Source: Neocallimastix lanati (nom. inval.)
Taxonomy: Eukaryota > Neocallimastigomycota > Neocallimastigomycetes > Neocallimastigales > Neocallimastigaceae
Direction of reading: 5' to 3'
Assembly (NCBI GenBank): GCA_016946835.1
Contig: JACVTC010000059.1
Location: forward strand, 470,001 to 534,000
DNA: 64,000 nt
In this document: piece after piece, positions 1 to 15,471 of the stretch
Layout of the letters: every line of letters begins with the position of its first letter
Numbering within the stretch: position 1 is the first letter of the stretch
Translations under genes and position numbers: made by a program
The notes under the pieces: model-generated
Seen by the model: the letters and a program-made list of their open reading frames with translations, nothing else
Database searches by the model: none
What the model was told of the DNA's origin: nothing

Positions 1-379
1 TTTAAAAATGATAATATTGTTTTAAATATTATTATTAATTTTAAATATTATCAATATATTTAAAAACGGCCAAATAATCAAATTTTATCTATATATACAT
101 ATATAAACCGCAAATATTTAAATAGAAAGATAATTTGAAATTTGGTAAAATTTGAGTTATCATCCCAACACAAAATACTTTTTTACTCTAAACAATAGAT
201 AAAAACATATATAATTGAATAAATAATAAATAAAATTATTATTATTATTGTTTTATTTAAAGCGGAATTCTTACATTTAAAAAATTTCAAATAATAAAGA
301 ATAAGCGGAACGTTTATAAATAAGGAAATAAATTATTTAACATATGATAACATTTCAATACACATTGTAATTTTGTCAG

Positions 380-412
<33 letters not shown>

Positions 413-626
413 CAATATATGATATATAATTAGAGTAATTTAATCAAACTTGAGGAAAAAGTTAATTTAAATTGTTTTATTTTATATAAAGTAAAATCAA
501 CTAAAATAGCAATAAAAAAAAAAAAAAAAAAAAAAAAAGAAAGAAAAAAGAAAAAAGAAAAAAATATTCAAATTAATATAAATTAAAAAAGAACGCTATT
601 GAATTATTTAAAAATTCATTTTTTTA

Positions 627-666
<40 letters not shown>

Positions 667-985
667 AAATAAAAAAGAAAAGAATATATATATAAAAAAT
701 CTGTAATTTTTTTTGCTTAAAATCTATAATTTATACTTTTGAAAATCATCTTTTGATATATTTAAATAACTATATAATACAAATTATTTATCAAATAAAT
801 CAGAAGAGTACACAATAATCAATATTATTTTGTTTTTTTAAAAACAAGAGAAGAAAAAAATAATCAATAATTTATATATTTAATTTGTAATTTTTTAAGA
901 TACTGTATAGTAAAATTATTCATTTAAATAATATATATATTTTTACAAATAGTTCAAAAAATAAAAAAAAAAAAAAAAGAAGAAA
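1..985. other. A+T-rich intergenic/upstream region of the zinc-finger gene
   Basis: No coding signal is seen. The stretch holds several pure T or A runs of 20-25 bases (around 380-408, 512-538 and 637-660). The last 25 bases before the ATG at 986 are almost pure purine (A-run then GAAGAAA), which is also the usual look of a leader here. It probably contains the promoter and 5' leader of the downstream gene, but no specific site can be named. Confidence 0.6.
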
Positions 986-4626
<3,641 letters not shown>

Positions 4627-4704
4627 AATTTATTAAATAATAATAATAATAATATATAATTATATTATTATTAAATTATATTTGTAATATATTCTTTATC
4701 TAAA

Positions 4705-4741
<37 letters not shown>

Positions 4742-4787
4742 CAGAAATACCAATTTTAATTTTAAACTAAAAGAAACCTTTTATAAG

Positions 4788-4832
<45 letters not shown>

Positions 4833-5300
4833 TTTTTTTATTAATAAATAATATATATATATATATAATTAATTAATCTTATATATATATATTTTTTTTT
4901 AATTATTAACATTTGTATATTTAATATTTATATATATATTTAATAATTTTCATTATTATTATTTTCATTATTATTGTTTATACCAATATAAAATAGATTC
5001 TATATATTAATAATTTAAAATAATAGATAGATAATATTTTATACATACAGTACAATAAATAAAATATATATATTATATACATATACTTTTTTTTTTATAT
5101 TTATTTTTATTCATTTTATTAATTTTCATTTTTATATTTAAATTTTAGTATATAATCTATTTTATGCCTTTTAATATTTAATTATAATAATAATAAAAAA
5201 AAAAAAAAAAAAAGATAAAAACTTTATGAAAATAAAATTATAAATACATTTACAATTATTTTATGTTACAATATAATTATATATATATGAACCAACAAAC

Positions 5301-5333
<33 letters not shown>

Positions 5334-5750
5334 TTATTTTATTTATTTATTTATTTATTCATTATTAACATGATAATAAAAAAAAATTTTTTATTTTTTT
5401 ATTTTTCTACATTCTAATTTTATAATTTTTAATTCAATAAATATATATATATATATAAAATAGTAATAATTAATAAATAATAATAAATAATAATAAATAA
5501 TATAATAAATTATCAAAAAATAATAAATAATTAATAATACTAAAATAATAATAAATAATAATTTAAAATAAATAAAAAATAAAACATATCATATAAATAA
5601 TAGTTAATATTAAAAAGAATTTATAAATTTATGTAATATCTAAATAAATTTAAAAAAATATAATGAATGAATAAATAAATTAATAAATAAATGAATAAAT
5701 AGATAAATAAATATTTGAAAGATGATTATTATAAAAATTAAAAATTTTTG

Positions 5751-5795
<45 letters not shown>

Positions 5796-7852
5796 TGTAT
5801 TAATTTGATAGGAAAGATTAAGTAATCTCATTTTTATATGTATCAGTCTGGTGAATAAAAATTATAAATTTACATGAGTATTATAATAAATTTAAAAATC
5901 TAATTATGATAAATAAATAAATAAATATCTATATAAATATTTTTTTTATGACTGATAAAGATGATATAAGGTATTAATAATAGTAATAATAAAAATTTAA
6001 ATAATATTAATAATGATGATAATAATAATGTTGGTAATAATAATAATAAAAAAAAAAGACTAATTATTAAATTTATAATTATTAAAATTAGATTTGTTAA
6101 TGGATGAAATGAATTTATAAAATAATAATTATATTTAAATTTATATTTATTTACATATCATTTACATTTACATTTATTTATATCTATTTACACTTATATT
6201 AATTTATTTTACATTATACATTATATACAGAAATTGAAAAAAAAATAAAAAAATAAATAAAATAAAATTTGTTGTAATTTTATGGGGAAGAATTAATAAT
6301 TATACAATTCAATATATAAAATATTGCCGTAATTAAACAAAACGGCAACTCCTCAGTAAATAAATAAGAGTTTGATTAATTCAAAAAAAAATAAAAAAAA
6401 AAAAAAAATAAAAAAATAAATAAAAATAAATGAATAATGAATAATGAATACAATATAAATATATAAATATAAATTTATTATTTGATAAAAATTAAAACTT
6501 TTGAGTTGATTTTATTTTTTTTAATGCCATTTCTTTAAAAACAATAATTATAATTACTTGATATTTATTGTTATAGGTATATAAATTTTGTTCCAAATAT
6601 AAAATATAAATAAAAAAATTATGTATATTTTATACATAATTTGCTTTATTTTAATATCTTTGGGGAAAAAAAAAAAGTTATTTATTTTATTCTATATATA
6701 ATTATAGGAATAGTATCAAAAAGTATTTAATTATAGAAATTGATAAAAATATATATATATATGATAGGATAGTTTTTATTTATTGTATTATTATAAATTT
6801 ATAATTGTTAAAAATGTTGAAAATCAGATAAATCAAATTATATAATTATATTAACAACGGAAAATAAATATGAAAATATAATTGCTTTTAAATATAAAAA
6901 TGACTATAAAATCATATATTTATTGATTATTTATATAGAAAATAGAAAAAAAAAAAAAAAAAAAAAAAAAACTTGCCGCTTTTATTAATAAAATGAATTT
7001 TTTTTTTTTAATTAATTTATTATTTTATTAATTATTTTATTTTTATATTAATTTAATTATAAAATTATAAAGTATAAAAAAGTTTATTTATTATAGATTT
7101 ATTATTATTATTATTATTTTTTTTTTTTTGATAAAAATTTATATTTAATTATAAATTTTTATATATCCTTTTTAAAACTTGGCAATATTTGTTTATTATA
7201 CTTGTTTTATTTTAATCAATTATAATTAATATATATTTTTTTTATTGTATCACAATTAAAGATAAAAAAAAAGAAAAAACTATATTACTATAATAATTAT
7301 TAATCATAAATTTAGTCATTAATATTATTATTGTAATTAAATTAAATTTCCGTTATTCTTTTTCTACTTAATATGTATAATAAAAAAAATAATATTCTAT
7401 AATTTATAAAATTTGTCCTATAATGATTATAAATAGTAATTTATATAGATTTTATGGCTAGGATAATATACATAAATAAAAAATTAATTTTATATTTATC
7501 TTATATAATAAAAAATATATTAAATTAATGAAATACATATATCAATTATATATAGTAATAATTATATATATATATATATTTTTTTAATACATTTAGTATA
7601 AATACTTGATATTTTTCCAATAATTTTTTTTTCTTTTTTTATTTATATTTTAATTTCAATTAATATTAAAACCACTAATATAATATTTGAAAATACATTT
7701 TTTTTGAGCATTCGTATTTAAAATATATATATTATTTACAGACAAATTAATATATATATTTACTTGTAATTAATTCTTAAAAGAAAAATACTATAAGCTA
7801 AAAACAAATAATAATTTTTTATATATATTTTTTAAATTTTAATTAATTCAAA
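4627..7852. other. A+T-rich intergenic region
   Basis: No gene is recognised. It holds poly-A/poly-T tracts (for example 4713-4738, 4788-4830, 5302-5330 and 6949-6970), (ATT)n and (TAA)n microsatellites (5756-5795) and long ATAAATAA-type stretches. The short frames in it are homopolymer or microsatellite translations. Confidence 0.6.
7720..7852 (+). promoter_or_regulatory. Upstream block shared by the two acidic-protein genes (copy 1)
   Basis: About 40 bases at 7739-7779 (beginning CAGACAAATTAATATATATA and continuing TTTACTTGTAATTAATTCT) recur almost unchanged at 10073-10113. The last 20 or so bases before the ATG (AAATTTTAATTAATTCAAA) are also identical. The sequence between these blocks has diverged. 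Conservation of only these blocks in otherwise drifting DNA suggests a promoter element plus 5' leader, but duplication age alone could also explain it. Confidence 0.5.
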
Positions 7853-8506
7853 ATGAAATTCCAAACTATTTTATTATTCGCTGCTACTGCTGCTTTCGCT
7901 TATGCTAACTCTTTAGAAGTTTCTGATGATGAACCAGAAGGTAACCCATCTAGTCCATTAGATACCGAAGTTGATACTGGTATTCCTGCTGAAAATCCAG
8001 TTGATGCTCCAGCTGGTACAGGTGAAATTCCTGCTAGCACTGGTGAAACTCCAGCTAGTACCGGTGAAACTCCAGCTGCTTCAGATAGTGGTGATGTTGC
8101 TTCTTCTGATAGTATTCCAGATAATGCTAATAGTGCCGAGGTTCCAGATTCTGCTGGTTCATCTGGTGATAAGGCTGATGCTGGTGAAGCTTCTGAAGAC
8201 GATAACGAAGCTGATGGAGCTAACGCCGCAGCCGCTGATGGAGCTAAAGCTGACGATGCTGATGGTGAAAAATCAGATGATTATGGAGAAAATGAACAAA
8301 ATGCTGAAAATGCTGAAGGAGTTAATGCTAATGATGTTAATGCTGATGCCGGTGAACAATCAGATAATGATGACAGTGTTTCACCAGAAACTACCGTTGC
8401 AGCTGGTATTGCAGGAGCTGCCGCCCTTTCTTCAGCTGGTATTTTCCTCTGGGTTAAGAGATCCAAACGTTCTCAAATTAAAAGTACTCCATTAAATATG
8501 GCTTAA
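7853..8506 (+). CDS. Secreted acidic Ala/Asp/Ser-rich protein with C-terminal membrane anchor (copy 1)
   Basis: Single-exon gene of 217 aa. Residues 1-19 form a clear signal peptide (MKFQTILLFAATAAFAYA). Residues 20 to about 178 are strongly acidic and low complexity (Asp, Glu, Ala, Ser, Gly), with three tandem PASTGE(T/I)-like heptads near residues 53-73 that could carry O-glycans. A hydrophobic helix at about 181-202 (AAGIAGAAALSSAGIFLWV) and a basic tail (KRSKRSQIKS) predict a type I plasma-membrane protein with a short cytosolic end. The gene stands out from its flanks by higher G+C and regular codon use. A second copy lies 1.7 kb downstream in the same orientation and differs by a 10-residue deletion and scattered substitutions. 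The family is not recognised. A cell-surface or wall-associated role is inferred only from topology. The start is supported by the signal peptide and the conserved leader. Confidence 0.85.
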   Translation: MKFQTILLFAATAAFAYANSLEVSDDEPEGNPSSPLDTEVDTGIPAENPVDAPAGTGEIPASTGETPASTGETPAASDSGDVASSDSIPDNANSAEVPDSAGSSGDKADAGEASEDDNEADGANAAAADGAKADDADGEKSDDYGENEQNAENAEGVNANDVNADAGEQSDNDDSVSPETTVAAGIAGAAALSSAGIFLWVKRSKRSQIKSTPLNMA

Positions 8507-10181
8507 ATTATAAAATTTTAATAATAATTTGAATCAATATTTAATTTATAAATAATTATTAAAAAAAATTTTTTTTTTTTAGTCAATAGTTCCTTATTTT
8601 TATTATAAGGACTTTAGCTATAAAAGTTTTTTTTATTTTGTTTATTATTATATTTGTAAGATCATAAAAAGAATTGTGTAAATAATTTATCATAAACTAT
8701 CTTATTGTTGTAATTTTTAAATAAATAAAAATTATTTATTAAAAAAAAAAAAAATCTTAATTACTTGTTTATTAATTAATGTGATTAATAATTAATAAAT
8801 ATATTAATATATTATTTTATTTATATGTGTTTAATAATTATGTATTTTGAAATATTAAGAAATAAAGAAAGAAAAACTTTTTTATTTCAAGTGTATATTT
8901 GAATATTATTTTAATAAAACTGATAAAATATATAAATTTAATACAAATATATATATATATATTTTCATTTAATATTACAATTAATAAAAATAAATATATA
9001 TATTGTTATTGAAAAATTTAAAAGTATTAATTCCTATTTATCATTTCATAAAATTTAATAATTACTATTTATTTATTTATTTATTTTTTGGTTTAATAAA
9101 ATTTTGATATAATATTAGTATATATATTGTTATTGAAGAATTTAAAAGTTTCAATTATAAAATTTAATAATTATTAATTATTTTTTTATTTTTGGTAAAA
9201 TAAAATTTTGATATATTTAATGTATTATATCTTTAAAAATCTTATTATCCGTTCAATTTATAATATTTCAATAAATTAAGTATTCTTTAATTTATTTATA
9301 TCTTTAATAATTGTGTAATATATAATAAAAATATAGTTAAGAAAAAAAATAATAATACGGTTTCACAAATTTGTATTATACTATTTTATCAATATCCTTT
9401 ATAATTTTTGATATTTATATATTTTTTATTCTTAAGAATGTTTTATATTTTAAGAAATGAATTGTCTGAATTTCATAGTTGTATTTATTAAAAAATTAAT
9501 TAAAAAATAATAAATAAATAAATATATATATATAAATATATAAATATATAAATAAATAAATAAATAATAGTAATAATTAAAATATAAAGAATTATTATAA
9601 AACGGCAATAAATTTAACGGATCAAATGAAATAATAAAATTATTATAAGTTCTATAAATTTTTAATTTTCTATTAATAAAATTTTCAGTTTATATATTAT
9701 TTCTATTAACGTAACAAAAATAAACTACATAGAAAAATAATTACATTAATTTAGTATAAATAATTTTATTAAATAATATATATATATATATATAATTTTC
9801 AAAATTTATTTATAATAGGTAATTATATTCTTTATGATAAATATATTAAAAATTAATTTTTAATCTATTCATATATAAATTTAATATAAATAATTAAATA
9901 TATATACAATTTCTAAATAGCGATTTTTTTTTTTTTTTTTAATTTATATAAATACTAAAATATTTCACTTCAGAAGAATTTATATTTTCAGTTTATAATT
10001 ATTGTAACTTATAATAATATATTTGAAAAATAAATTTCTGAATTTTGTATTAAAAATATATATATTAAATAACAGACAAATTAATATATATATTTACTTG
10101 TAATTAATTCTCAAAGAAACTATTAACTATATACAAACAATAAATTTTTTTTTTATATTTTTAAATTTTAATTAATTCAAA
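8507..10181. other. Spacer between the tandem acidic-protein genes
   Basis: A+T-rich spacer without coding signal, except for the conserved upstream block near its end. Near 9001-9060 and 9120-9180 a short segment (TATATATTGTTATTGAA then ATTTAAAAGT) occurs twice, suggesting local duplication. No tRNA or repeat element is recognised. Confidence 0.5.
10055..10181 (+). promoter_or_regulatory. Upstream block shared by the two acidic-protein genes (copy 2)
   Basis: Counterpart of the block before 7853. CAGACAAATTAATATATATA starts at 10073, and the final bases before the ATG at 10182 match the first copy exactly. This is the clearest candidate cis-regulatory conservation in the window. Confidence 0.5.
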
Positions 10182-10805
10182 ATGAAATTCCAAACTATTT
10201 TATTATTCGCTGCTACTGCTGCTTTTGCTTATGCTAACTCTTTAGAAGTTTCTGATGATGAACCAGAAGGTAGCCCATCTAATCCATTAGATACTGAAAT
10301 TGATACTGGTGTTCCAGCTGAAAATCCAGTTGATGCTCCAGCTGGTACAGGTGAAATTCCTGCTAGCACTGGTGAAACTCCAGCTAGTACCGGTGAAACT
10401 CCAGCTGCTTCAGATAGTGGTGATGTTGCTTCTTCTGATAGTATTCCAGATAATGCTAATAGTGCCGAGGTTCCAGATTCTGCTGGTTCATCTGGTGATA
10501 AGGCTGATGCTGGTGAAGCTTCTGAAGACGATAATGAAGCTGATGGAGCTAAAGCTGCCGATGGTGAAAAATCAGATGATTATGGAGAAAATGAACAAAA
10601 TGCAGAAGATGCTGAAGGAGTTAATGCTAATGATGTTAATGCTGATGCCGGTGAACAATCAGATAATGATGACAGTATTTCACCAGAATCTACCGTTGCA
10701 GCTGGTATTGCAGGAGCTGCCGCCCTTTCTTCAGCTGGTATTTTCCTCTGGGTTAAGAGATCCAAACGTTCTCAAATTAAAAGTACTCCATTAAATATGG
10801 CTTAA
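10182..10805 (+). CDS. Secreted acidic Ala/Asp/Ser-rich protein with C-terminal membrane anchor (copy 2)
   Basis: Single-exon paralogue of 207 aa. The signal peptide is identical to copy 1, as are the PASTGE(T/I)-like heptads, the predicted transmembrane segment (about 171-192) and the basic cytosolic tail. Against copy 1 it lacks about 10 residues of the Ala/Asp tract after the EADGA segment and carries substitutions such as NPSSP to SPSNP, T(E)VDTGIP to T(E)IDTGVP and VSPETT to ISPEST. Most third positions are unchanged, so the duplication is recent or the copies are being homogenised. The family is unknown; a surface protein is inferred from topology. Confidence 0.85.
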   Translation: MKFQTILLFAATAAFAYANSLEVSDDEPEGSPSNPLDTEIDTGVPAENPVDAPAGTGEIPASTGETPASTGETPAASDSGDVASSDSIPDNANSAEVPDSAGSSGDKADAGEASEDDNEADGAKAADGEKSDDYGENEQNAEDAEGVNANDVNADAGEQSDNDDSISPESTVAAGIAGAAALSSAGIFLWVKRSKRSQIKSTPLNMA

Positions 10806-11487
10806 ATTATATGATTTTTTAAATTATATTATTTAAATTATAACTTTAACTATCTATTAATTATAGATCATCCATAGAAAAAAAAAAAAAAAATTTTTAG
10901 TTAATAGTTTTTCTTATATTAAATATTAAACAAAATTTTTTTTTTTTTTAGAATATGTATATGTATAAAAACGAAAAGAAAATTATAATTTAAATTATAA
11001 TTTAAAAATGACATTATTTATAGATCATTTATTAAAATAATCTTTATTTTTTTTTTTTAGTTATTGACTTTTCTTATTTTAAAGAAATAGATTTAAAAAA
11101 AAAAATTTAAATATATATATGTATAAAACAAAAAGAAAATTGTGTATAATATCCTTAAATCTATAAATATTACTATCTTTAATTAAATAAAAATGTTCAA
11201 AAATATCTATTTTATATAAATATTACTATTTGATAGAAATCAAAAAAAAAAAAAATTGTAAAAAAAATAAAAAATTTCATAGTAATTTTTTAAATAAATA
11301 TTTAATATATATTATTGTTATAGTTTTTAAAAATTAGACTACATGATGAAATTATTAATTATTAATTAATTAAAAAAATTTAATATAAAGTAATTATTGT
11401 TATTGTTTACTAAACCTTTCTTTCAAATTTTTTTTTTTTTTGTTGTTGTAAAAAGTTTTTTAACTAACTACTCATAATAAATTAATT
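10806..11487. other. A+T-rich intergenic stretch with a small local duplication
   Basis: No coding signal. A segment around 10860-10985 (TAGATCATC then A-run, TTTTTAGTTAATAGTTTTTCTTAT, then TATGTATAAAA-CGAAAAGAAAATT) recurs in diverged form at 11022-11145. The same motif chain also follows the first acidic-protein gene near 8565-8640, so the 3' flank has been duplicated more than once. Confidence 0.5.
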
Positions 11488-12640
11488 ATGATACATGGGA
11501 TAAAGAAAGTCAAATTTTGTCAGACAAATTGGAAAATTTTCCATCAAAAAAAAAAAAAAAAAAAAAAAAAAGCAATTGTAAACTTTTACATGGATAGAAA
11601 TATGATAGGAAAATCAATCAAGGGTAAGATTTATAAGAAAAATAAATTTAAAAAAACTAGAGACCACCTAAAGCTCAACTTTAAATATCCTGAAAAGAGT
11701 ATTGATTTCCTATGGGTACTTCGTGCCAGATATGGATATAAATTTGATGCTCGTTTTGCCAAAGTGGACAATAAAATTGAAGATGACTATCCAGAACGAT
11801 TTTCTTGTTGTTATAGAGAATATAGTAATCCTCAATTGGAACATTGGTTTTCTAAATGCTATCTTTTCCGTTAATTTTAGAATGAAATATTTTATGGGTA
11901 CTGAAATTCTTTTATGAAAAATTTTTTTGTTAATACCAAATATTGTCTAATATCAAATAGTAATGTTAATTCTGTTGTCACAGATATGAATAATATAGAA
12001 TCAAGTTTAGATTTTGATAGAAGTAACCAAGGCTGTAATATTAATAATATATAACAATAGAAATAATATTGTTAATAGTAGTAGTATTAGTGATAGTGAA
12101 AATAGGAATATTAATATTAGTGATAATGAAGATAATAGTATTGCTACTAATAATGTAGTGAATAGATCAACTGGTTATAATCATGTTAATATTATTAATT
12201 TTCTGAATAATGAGTGCGTAAATATATATGTGAAGTGGTACCGACTATATAGCTTCCTTCTGGTTGGAAGAGATGAAGACATTATTGATTTAAAGTATAA
12301 AAAGAAATGGAATGATCTTTGTTTAAGAATCAGATCATTTCTGGCGATTATTCTAAAACGCCATTCTTGGTGCTATCTGCGTCTCTTTTTACAGAAATTA
12401 TGCCTAGGGATAATACTCCTCAAGGGTTGCTACTTCGACGTTATAAGCGCAAACTAACCAGGAGCGTTAACTATGAAGGAAAAATGCAGTAAGACAAGCT
12501 AGCAGAGGTCAATGGCAAAGCCATAATTTCTTTCCAGATAGTCAATTCAAACCCTAATCCAGAATAAGAATTCCCTTTTAAACAGAAATCTTATAATCTT
12601 GGAGGTGAGGTTCGTTGTATATGAACTTTTTTTTTGAATT
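11488..12640 (+). pseudogene. Decayed coding segment(s) of unknown family
   Basis: Protein-like sequence persists in several frames with stops and shifts between them. One fragment at 11640-11872 has ordered amphipathic character (SIDFLWVLRARYGYKFDARF then DDYPERFSCCYREYSNPQLE). Another at 12014-12230 is Asn/Ser/Asp-rich. A third, readable from about 12340 to 12600 (TPFLVLSASLFTEIMPRDN then LLLRRYKRKLTRSVNYEGKM), is interrupted by an in-frame stop. Base composition is clearly less A+T-rich than the flanks. The last part is repeated in inverted orientation near 33 kb. I do not recognise the family; it may be one degraded gene or two unrelated fragments. Confidence 0.5.
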
Positions 12641-12853
12641 TATTTACACACTTTATTTTAAATATTACTTTTATTTCACATTACTATTCCTAATATTATT
12701 ATGTTTTAATTGGACAAATGATAGTTATTTTTTTTATTAATTCTGTTTTTTTTTTTTTTTTTTTTTTTAAATATTACTTTTATTTCACATTACTATTCCT
12801 AATATTATTATGTTTTAATTGGACAAATGATAGTTATTTTTTTTATTAATTCT

Positions 12854-12860
<7 letters not shown>
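12190..12860 (+). repeat. Dispersed repeat 'R', copy 1 (poly-T end)
   Basis: Sequence from about 12205 (GTAAATATATATGTGAAGTGGTAC) through GGCGATTATTCTAAAACGCC, CCATAATTTCTTTC and TTGGACAAATGATA recurs as the reverse complement at about 33365-32790. The similarity is broken by many substitutions and small indels, so the copies are old. The + strand copy ends in a long T-run (about 12860-12904), as the SINE in this window does, which hints at poly-T retroposition. Confidence 0.6.
12657..12860 (+). repeat. Tandem duplication of about 108 bp at the end of repeat R
   Basis: A unit beginning TTTAAATATTACTTTTATTT and ending TTATTAATTCTG plus T-run occurs at about 12658-12765 and again from 12766, with the unique part identical. 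It probably arose by slippage or unequal exchange between T-tracts. Confidence 0.75.
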
Positions 12861-12904
<44 letters not shown>

Positions 12905-12909
<5 letters not shown>

Positions 12910-15471
12910 AAAAAATATTCATATAATCAATAAATGAATAAATAAATGAAGTTTAAAGTTCGCAATAATCGCTGCAGTAAAAAAAAAAAATACCAATATG
13001 AAAATATAAATAATCATGCTAATTAAAATTGTATATGTTTTCAAATTTTTTTTTTTTTTTTTTTTATTTTAATTTATTTTATTTTATTTTATTTTGGTAA
13101 TAGTAATAATTATAAATTTATAAAAAAAAAAAAATTAATATTTTTTAATATCTGACTATGTTATTATTACATTTTTTTAATTTTGCTTTTTATTTTATTA
13201 TTTTAAATTTAAAAAATTTTGGTTTCTTTGTAATATATATTATAATTTTATTGTACCAACGTTTTATTTTCTTTTTCTAATAAAATTTTAATTTATAAAA
13301 TTAATTTTTACTTTTGTAATAATTATTTATTTATTATTATATCTTTTTATAATTATTACTTTATATCGGGTATTATTTCTTATTTTGTTATATATATATA
13401 TATAATTTATTAACAATTATACATGTTTAAATGTTTTTATTAATATAATATAAAAGTATAAATAATAATATTTTTAAATCAATGTAATTAAAGATTGGAG
13501 TTGAAATTGATATAATTATTAGTTATAAATAATTTTAAAAACAAATAAGGATTATTAATATATTTATATATACTTCTAATTTTCATGAATAACAATTTAA
13601 TTAATAAATATTAATAATTATTTTAAATATTTTCATGAATAACAATTTAATTAATAAATATTAATAATTATTTTAAATATATTCATGAATAACAATTTAA
13701 TTAATAAATATTAATAATTATTTTAAAAAGAAAATAATTTTTAATAATAGATGATATTAATATTTTCAAATAATAGATATATATTATTATAATACATAAA
13801 TATAAAATATATATAAAATATGTCATAATCTTTAAATATTATAATATTTATAAGAAATAATTCAAATTTTATTATTAATCCATTTCTAAAAAAATTTTTA
13901 AAAATGTATTAATAATAAAATTTAGATTATTTTAATTATAAAATATAAAAATATTTAACTTTTATAAAACAGATTGATTGGTTATAACAAAAATTATATT
14001 TTAAAACGTCCACAGTATCTATGTATTTTAATAATAAAACTGGATAATTAATGGAATTTTAAATATTAAAATATTAATATTTATATTAATTTAATAAATT
14101 TATATATAAATAATATTGAATGCCATTTTATTTTAATACAATGGCAAATTTTATTGATTCATTTGGTTATAATATATGAGCTTGAAAATTACAGTAATAA
14201 AGCTAATAAATATTCTGATTGTTCCTTATCTCATTTATATAAATATTAATATTTTTATTATGTTATTTTGATTTTTTATATTAATATACCTAAATACATA
14301 AACATATTGGTCATATATGTAAATTTTGTATATAAAGAAAAATGTTAATAGTAATTAAAATTTATTTATAAATGTATGATGTTGAATTTGTGATATTGGG
14401 GTATTTCCTTCAATAATAAATATAATATAATAAAAAATTTATTAATTGTTTATAAGGAAAAAATATGAAACTTTTATATTATTTTTTTTCAATAGAATAT
14501 CAATATATAACATTAAAGATAACATTATAATGAAATATATATATAATATATTTTAAAGTTTTTTTTAATTTTATATTATAAAATAAATATTTTAAAATAT
14601 ATATATATATATAAAACTATTAATAATATATATGTATTTTTAAAAAAATTATTATTAAACATTATTAATGTAATATTAAAATATTTTTCTATTCTGTTTA
14701 TAAATTTAAAATTTTTTAATAATCAAATTTATAGTAAAAAGTTTTAAATTTAAATAAACTCTATTTATGTATATATTATTATTATGTATTATAGATACAT
14801 ATTTAAAAATTAATCATTTTTTATATAGATACTGTTTATAAATTTTATATATATATATATAATTCTGTTAAAATATATATTGTTTTTATGTATCATAAAT
14901 AATATTTAAAAACTCTATAATTTTTATGGTAGTTATTAAATTATTTTATATATACTTTATTAAATATTTTATATATACTTTTTAAATATTTTTGGTAAAC
15001 TAATAATTCAAAATTTAAAATTTAAATATTAAAAACAAAATTTATAATACGTTTCACAAATGTTAATTTTATTATAATTTATATATGATTGTCTTATAAA
15101 ATAATAATATTTAATATTAACTGAATTTTAATAATTAATATTATTCATTACACAATTCTATAAATATATATATAAAAAAAAAAATTAAAAACATCTATAT
15201 TATATATTAATTATTATTTTTATTTGTAATAATAATTATTATAATTATTTAAAGTAAAATTTTCTAAAATTAATATATTAAATTTTAATTAATTAAAAAT
15301 ATGAAAGTCTAAATAAAACTTTAAAAAAAAAAAAAAAAATTATAGAAACATTCATATATAAAGAAAAAAAAAAAACTTTTTTTTTTGTTATATTTTTATT
15401 GATTTTTATATTTAAAAACAAAAAAATTTTAAATTTAAAATTCAATTATTTAAATATATATATATACCAAA
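12905..15471. other. A+T-rich region upstream of GH11-CBM1
   Basis: No coding signal. It contains a short tandem array (13581-13727) and many ATATAT runs. The final 100 bases before 15472 (A-run, T-run and ATATATATATACCAAA) probably hold the xylanase leader. They share nothing obvious with the leader of the second GH11 gene. Confidence 0.55.
13581..13727. repeat. Three tandem 50-bp units
   Basis: The unit TTCATGAATAACAATTTAAT plus about 30 more bases (TAATAAATATTAATAATTATTTTAAATAT) repeats at 13581, 13631 and 13681. The only changes are at unit edges. The copies are almost identical, so the array is young. Confidence 0.9.

Noticed and set aside
7971-8495. 174-codon +2-frame ORF rich in Leu/Met/Val inside the acidic-protein gene (and its counterpart at 10300-10794)
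   Set aside because: Shadow of the acidic frame caused by GCT/GAT/GGT-biased codons; it lacks a signal peptide and would not be expected as a second gene.
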